The translations under genes were made by a program, and so were the position numbers. The notes under the pieces were generated by a model. It had not been told where the DNA came from. It ran no database searches and saw only the letters and a list, made by a program, of their open reading frames with translations. A DNA stretch of 64,000 bases from Phycisphaerales bacterium (GTDB taxonomy: Bacteria; Planctomycetota; Phycisphaerae; UBA1845; UTPLA1). Positions 61,744-64,000 of this stretch are shown piece by piece (the first letter of the stretch is position 1; each line of letters opens with the position of its first letter). The stretch covers positions 62,001 through 126,000 of the forward strand of contig JAKSDK010000668.1 in NCBI GenBank assembly GCA_022360095.1. The letters run 5' to 3'.

Positions 61744-62808
61744 ATGTTGAAACAACCAACGTATCGTGTGATCGGTGCGCTCGTCCTCATCTGTGGCGTA
61801 CAAAACACGCGCGCCCAACTCGCCGGAGACATCGACGGTGACTGCAAAGTCGATTCGGCCGACGTGGCGCCGTTCATTGCCACGCTGCTTGACCCGGACG
61901 GCCATCCTGCCACGCTCGACGCCGCCGACGTGGACGACAACGGCGTCGCGGACGGTCGCGACGTGGCCGGCTTCGTTTCACAGCTCGTGAATATGGCTGT
62001 GTGCGGAGCGTGCCAAACGCAGCAGAGCGGTTTTGCCGGCGGCTCGGGCACGCCGGGCGACCCCTGGCAAATCTGTAACGCAGCGCAACTCCAACTCGCC
62101 GGTGATTTTCTGAACGCGGATTTCATTCTCACGAGTGACATCGATCTTGCCGGCGTCAGTTTCACGCCGATCGGTTTCACGACGTTCGGCGACTCGATCA
62201 TCCACTACGACGGCACGTTCGACGGGGCCGGTCACCGCGTTCGCAATCTTTCTATCCAACAACAGGACACGGACGTCATCGGCCTGTTCGGAAAGATCGG
62301 CCCCAACGCGGTCGTGCAGGACCTCGGCGTGGAGAACGTAAACCTGAGCGGCAATCGTTGCGTTGGTGGTTTCGCAGCGGAAAATGACGGTCTCGTCCGC
62401 CGTTGCTACGTCACGGGCACGGTTGCGGGGACATCTTTCGTCGGCGGTATGGTCGGTGACAACCGCAACCTGATGGAAGATTGCTACGCTCAGGCCAACA
62501 CGTCGGGTTCGAACAGCATCGGCGGCTTCGCCGGCGTGTCGTTCACCGGTCCCACGTACGCGCGCTGTTATTCGACCGGTGCGGTCTCCGGCAACAACTC
62601 CGTCGGCGGGTTCGTCGGCGGGGTCCTCGGCCCTCACACCGTCACGAGTTGTTACTGGGACACCCAAACGAGCGGACAGGCAACCAGCGGCGGCGGTACG
62701 GCCAAAACAACGTCACAAATGCACCAACAGGCGACGTTCGTCGGCTGGAACTTCGCCACGACCTGGACAATCGAGACGGGCGATTACCCGCGTCTCCGTT
62801 GGGAGTGA
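61744..62808 (+). CDS. Secreted GLUG-motif protein with dockerin-like N-terminal segment
   Basis: 354 residues from ATG 61744 (GGGAGGTAGG upstream), with a signal peptide ending near TRAQ. Residues 25-80 carry two dockerin-like calcium loops (GDIDGDCKVDSADVAPFI and DVDDNGVADGRDVAGFV), unusually at the N-terminus. After a Gly/Cys linker (CGACQTQQSG), residues about 110-340 have GLUG-type repeats (NLSGNRCVGGFAAENDG, TVAGTSFVGGMVGDN, NTSGSNSIGGFAGVS, AVSGNNSVGGFVGGV), as found in surface adhesins and IgA-protease-like proteins. It is likely extracellular; a binding partner is unknown. Confidence 0.85.
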   Translation: MLKQPTYRVIGALVLICGVQNTRAQLAGDIDGDCKVDSADVAPFIATLLDPDGHPATLDAADVDDNGVADGRDVAGFVSQLVNMAVCGACQTQQSGFAGGSGTPGDPWQICNAAQLQLAGDFLNADFILTSDIDLAGVSFTPIGFTTFGDSIIHYDGTFDGAGHRVRNLSIQQQDTDVIGLFGKIGPNAVVQDLGVENVNLSGNRCVGGFAAENDGLVRRCYVTGTVAGTSFVGGMVGDNRNLMEDCYAQANTSGSNSIGGFAGVSFTGPTYARCYSTGAVSGNNSVGGFVGGVLGPHTVTSCYWDTQTSGQATSGGGTAKTTSQMHQQATFVGWNFATTWTIETGDYPRLRWE

Positions 62809-62872
62809 CCGCGAAACGATTTGAGGCGTGCCACCGAATGCGCCCGCCCTTGCATTCAACCTTTTTTTGAAA

Positions 62873-62959
62873 CGGAGAGGGGGGGATTCGAACCCCCGGT
62901 ACGTGTTACCGTACACATGCTTTCCAAGCATGCACCTTAAGCCACTCGGACACCTCTCC
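62873..62959 (-). tRNA. tRNA-Ser (anticodon GGA)
   Basis: 87 nt on the minus strand, class II. The acceptor GGAGAGG (5' end at 62959) pairs with CCTCTCC near 62874-62880; discriminator G at 62873. The anticodon stem CATGC/GCATG encloses TT-GGA-AA. A long variable arm (TGTACGGTAACACGTAC) and a GGTTCGAATCC T-arm are present. CCA is not encoded. Confidence 0.96.
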
Positions 62960-63081
62960 TCAGAACGCACATCCAAGCGCCTCTCATTCTCGTAAACCCG
63001 GGCGTTGCGTCAAGTCCGCGCGTTCAAGGCCGGATACGAAGGCACTGACGTTCACGGTCGATCAGGGTCCTACCGCCGGCC

Positions 63082-64000
63082 TTAAGGCCAATCTGCGGCG
63101 CGCGGCGCCCAGTCGCCTTCACCGAGAAATTGCCCCACACAATCGGCAAGACCACACTTCAAGTGCTCCCGAGCGGCGGCCTCGCCTGCATCGTCCGCTT
63201 GTGCGGCCTGAACAAAATCAAAGAAACGGTCACCATGATCGGTGGACATGTTGCGCACCAGGACCTGTGCCAGCGCGTAGCTGAGCCCCTGACCCTGATC
63301 CGACAGACCAAAGGCCTCGCCCGACCAAAATTTCTGGAGGCCGTGACGACGCCAATAGTCATCGTGTCGCCGCTTCGCTTCGATATCGATCGTGAAAGTC
63401 GCACGGTTCAGAACCAGCTCTTCGATAATCTGGGCAAGCCCCTCTTCCAGCCACTGAGGCAGGGACAACGCACATAAAACGGCGTGGGTTAATTCATGAG
63501 TAAGAACATTTTCCAGCGGCCACAACTCATCGGGCGCCATCACCACGTGTTCATAGCCCTCCCTGATATTCAGCCCGCCTGAGAAGCCGTACTCACCTTC
63601 GGAGTAGTAATAAGAAATGTAGGTATAGTAGGTATCTTGATCGGCGAACGCCAAGATCGCGTTCTTGCCGCAAAGTTCATCCAACTCGAGTCGATGCAAA
63701 TACTGCAGAATCTTGTCCCACGCGTCTTCAGCAAACCAAATCAGCGTTTCCGCCACGCTTTCTTCATATGCGCAGAGCAGGTAAAACCGATTCGACGCAT
63801 AAACCTCGTATTGATCACCCAAATGCGCTTTGACACTTTCCAACCAACACCCGCCGGCCTCCGACCACGCCTGATCGACATGAGGGTCCTTGACGTTTTG
63901 ATCGATCCAATCTTCGATCAGCTTCCAGTCCGGACGTGGGAACCCGTCGGCAACAACGGTATTGTTCGCGACCAATGAAGCGTCAATGTGTTCGATACGC
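63082..64000 (-). CDS. Peptidase-MA-like (HExxH) protein, 5' end outside window
   Basis: The frame is open from the stop at 63082 to the right edge, so the true start lies beyond; only 297 residues are seen if the TTG at 63975 is used. The zinc-peptidase motif VLTHELTHAVL (HExxH), followed about 20 residues later by QWLEEGLAQIIEE (third-ligand Glu region), is typical of gluzincin MA-like domains (DUF1570-like) in Planctomycetota. Other segments are WLESVKAHLGDQYEVYAS and LSYALAQVLVRNMSTDHG. It is probably a metallopeptidase or a degenerate relative; export cannot be judged without the N-terminus. Confidence 0.78.
   Translation of the reverse strand, partial: RIEHIDASLVANNTVVADGFPRPDWKLIEDWIDQNVKDPHVDQAWSEAGGCWLESVKAHLGDQYEVYASNRFYLLCAYEESVAETLIWFAEDAWDKILQYLHRLELDELCGKNAILAFADQDTYYTYISYYYSEGEYGFSGGLNIREGYEHVVMAPDELWPLENVLTHELTHAVLCALSLPQWLEEGLAQIIEELVLNRATFTIDIEAKRRHDDYWRRHGLQKFWSGEAFGLSDQGQGLSYALAQVLVRNMSTDHGDRFFDFVQAAQADDAGEAAAREHLKCGLADCVGQFLGEGDWAPRAADWP

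Noticed and set aside
62713..62976. An 87-codon minus-strand frame
   Set aside because: It reads through the tRNA-Ser gene and the end of the GLUG gene, so it is a shadow.

Overview
The window looks like a chromosomal segment of a member of the Planctomycetota, probably close to the Phycisphaerae or an uncultured relative. The evidence is a DUF1800/DUF1501 pair, secreted proteins with dockerin-like calcium-loop segments, a PEP-CTERM protein, PQQ-type beta-propeller proteins, small membrane proteins ending in a CxxCGY...CPECG zinc ribbon, and a moderately high GC content judged by eye. There are three tRNA genes (Leu-TAG, Leu-GAG, Ser-GGA). I saw no rRNA, CRISPR array, transposase or phage genes.

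Layout. 1-5 kb, minus strand: DUF1800 then DUF1501 (running off the left edge), and an OPT-family transporter followed by an SseB-like protein. 5.3-10.1 kb, plus strand: a tight five-gene cassette, which is the most unusual locus here. It encodes a disordered adaptor-like protein, a long coiled coil, an FGE-fold protein lacking the expected catalytic cysteines, a zinc-ribbon TRAFAC-like GTPase and a GAP1-like GTPase-associated protein. 10.1-16.5 kb: purE, a PafA-like phosphatase, small lipoproteins, tandem zinc-ribbon membrane proteins and a PEP-CTERM protein. 16.6-20.5 kb, minus strand: a glycosyltransferase, MBOAT and SGNH-like set, probably for glycan O-acetylation.

20.6-26 kb: a secreted PQQ-propeller protein, a lipoprotein hydrolase, an HD-domain protein, and a small putatively leaderless DNA-binding gene heading a three-gene unit. 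26-32 kb, minus strand: two very large genes of a 2-hydroxyacyl-CoA dehydratase/activase system, with copies of a 53-bp interspersed repeat on both sides of the activase gene. 32.4-39.9 kb: a secreted TPR-like protein, a second PQQ propeller, an orphan beta-class DNA methyltransferase translationally coupled to a PAS/sigma-54 activator, and a 13-repeat FG-GAP protein.

40-51.9 kb: nadC-birA, a CPBP protease, a vanadium haloperoxidase-like secreted protein, a rhodanese-M20 hydrolase pair, a membrane-bound spermidine-synthase-like protein, a sugar-phosphate isomerase-like protein and mcsA-mcsB. 52.3-64 kb: trpE, tRNA-Leu, a DUF3616-like protein, a PTS-EIIA/SLC4 transporter fusion, a cupredoxin-like lipoprotein, a glycosyltransferase-sulfotransferase fusion, a dockerin/GLUG protein, tRNA-Ser and a peptidase-MA-like protein running off the right edge.

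Most of the window is housekeeping and cell-envelope biology. The loci most worth following up are the GTPase cassette, the coupled regulator-methyltransferase pair, the EIIA-anion transporter fusion and the two candidate leaderless promoters. All function calls come from reading motifs; no database search was run.
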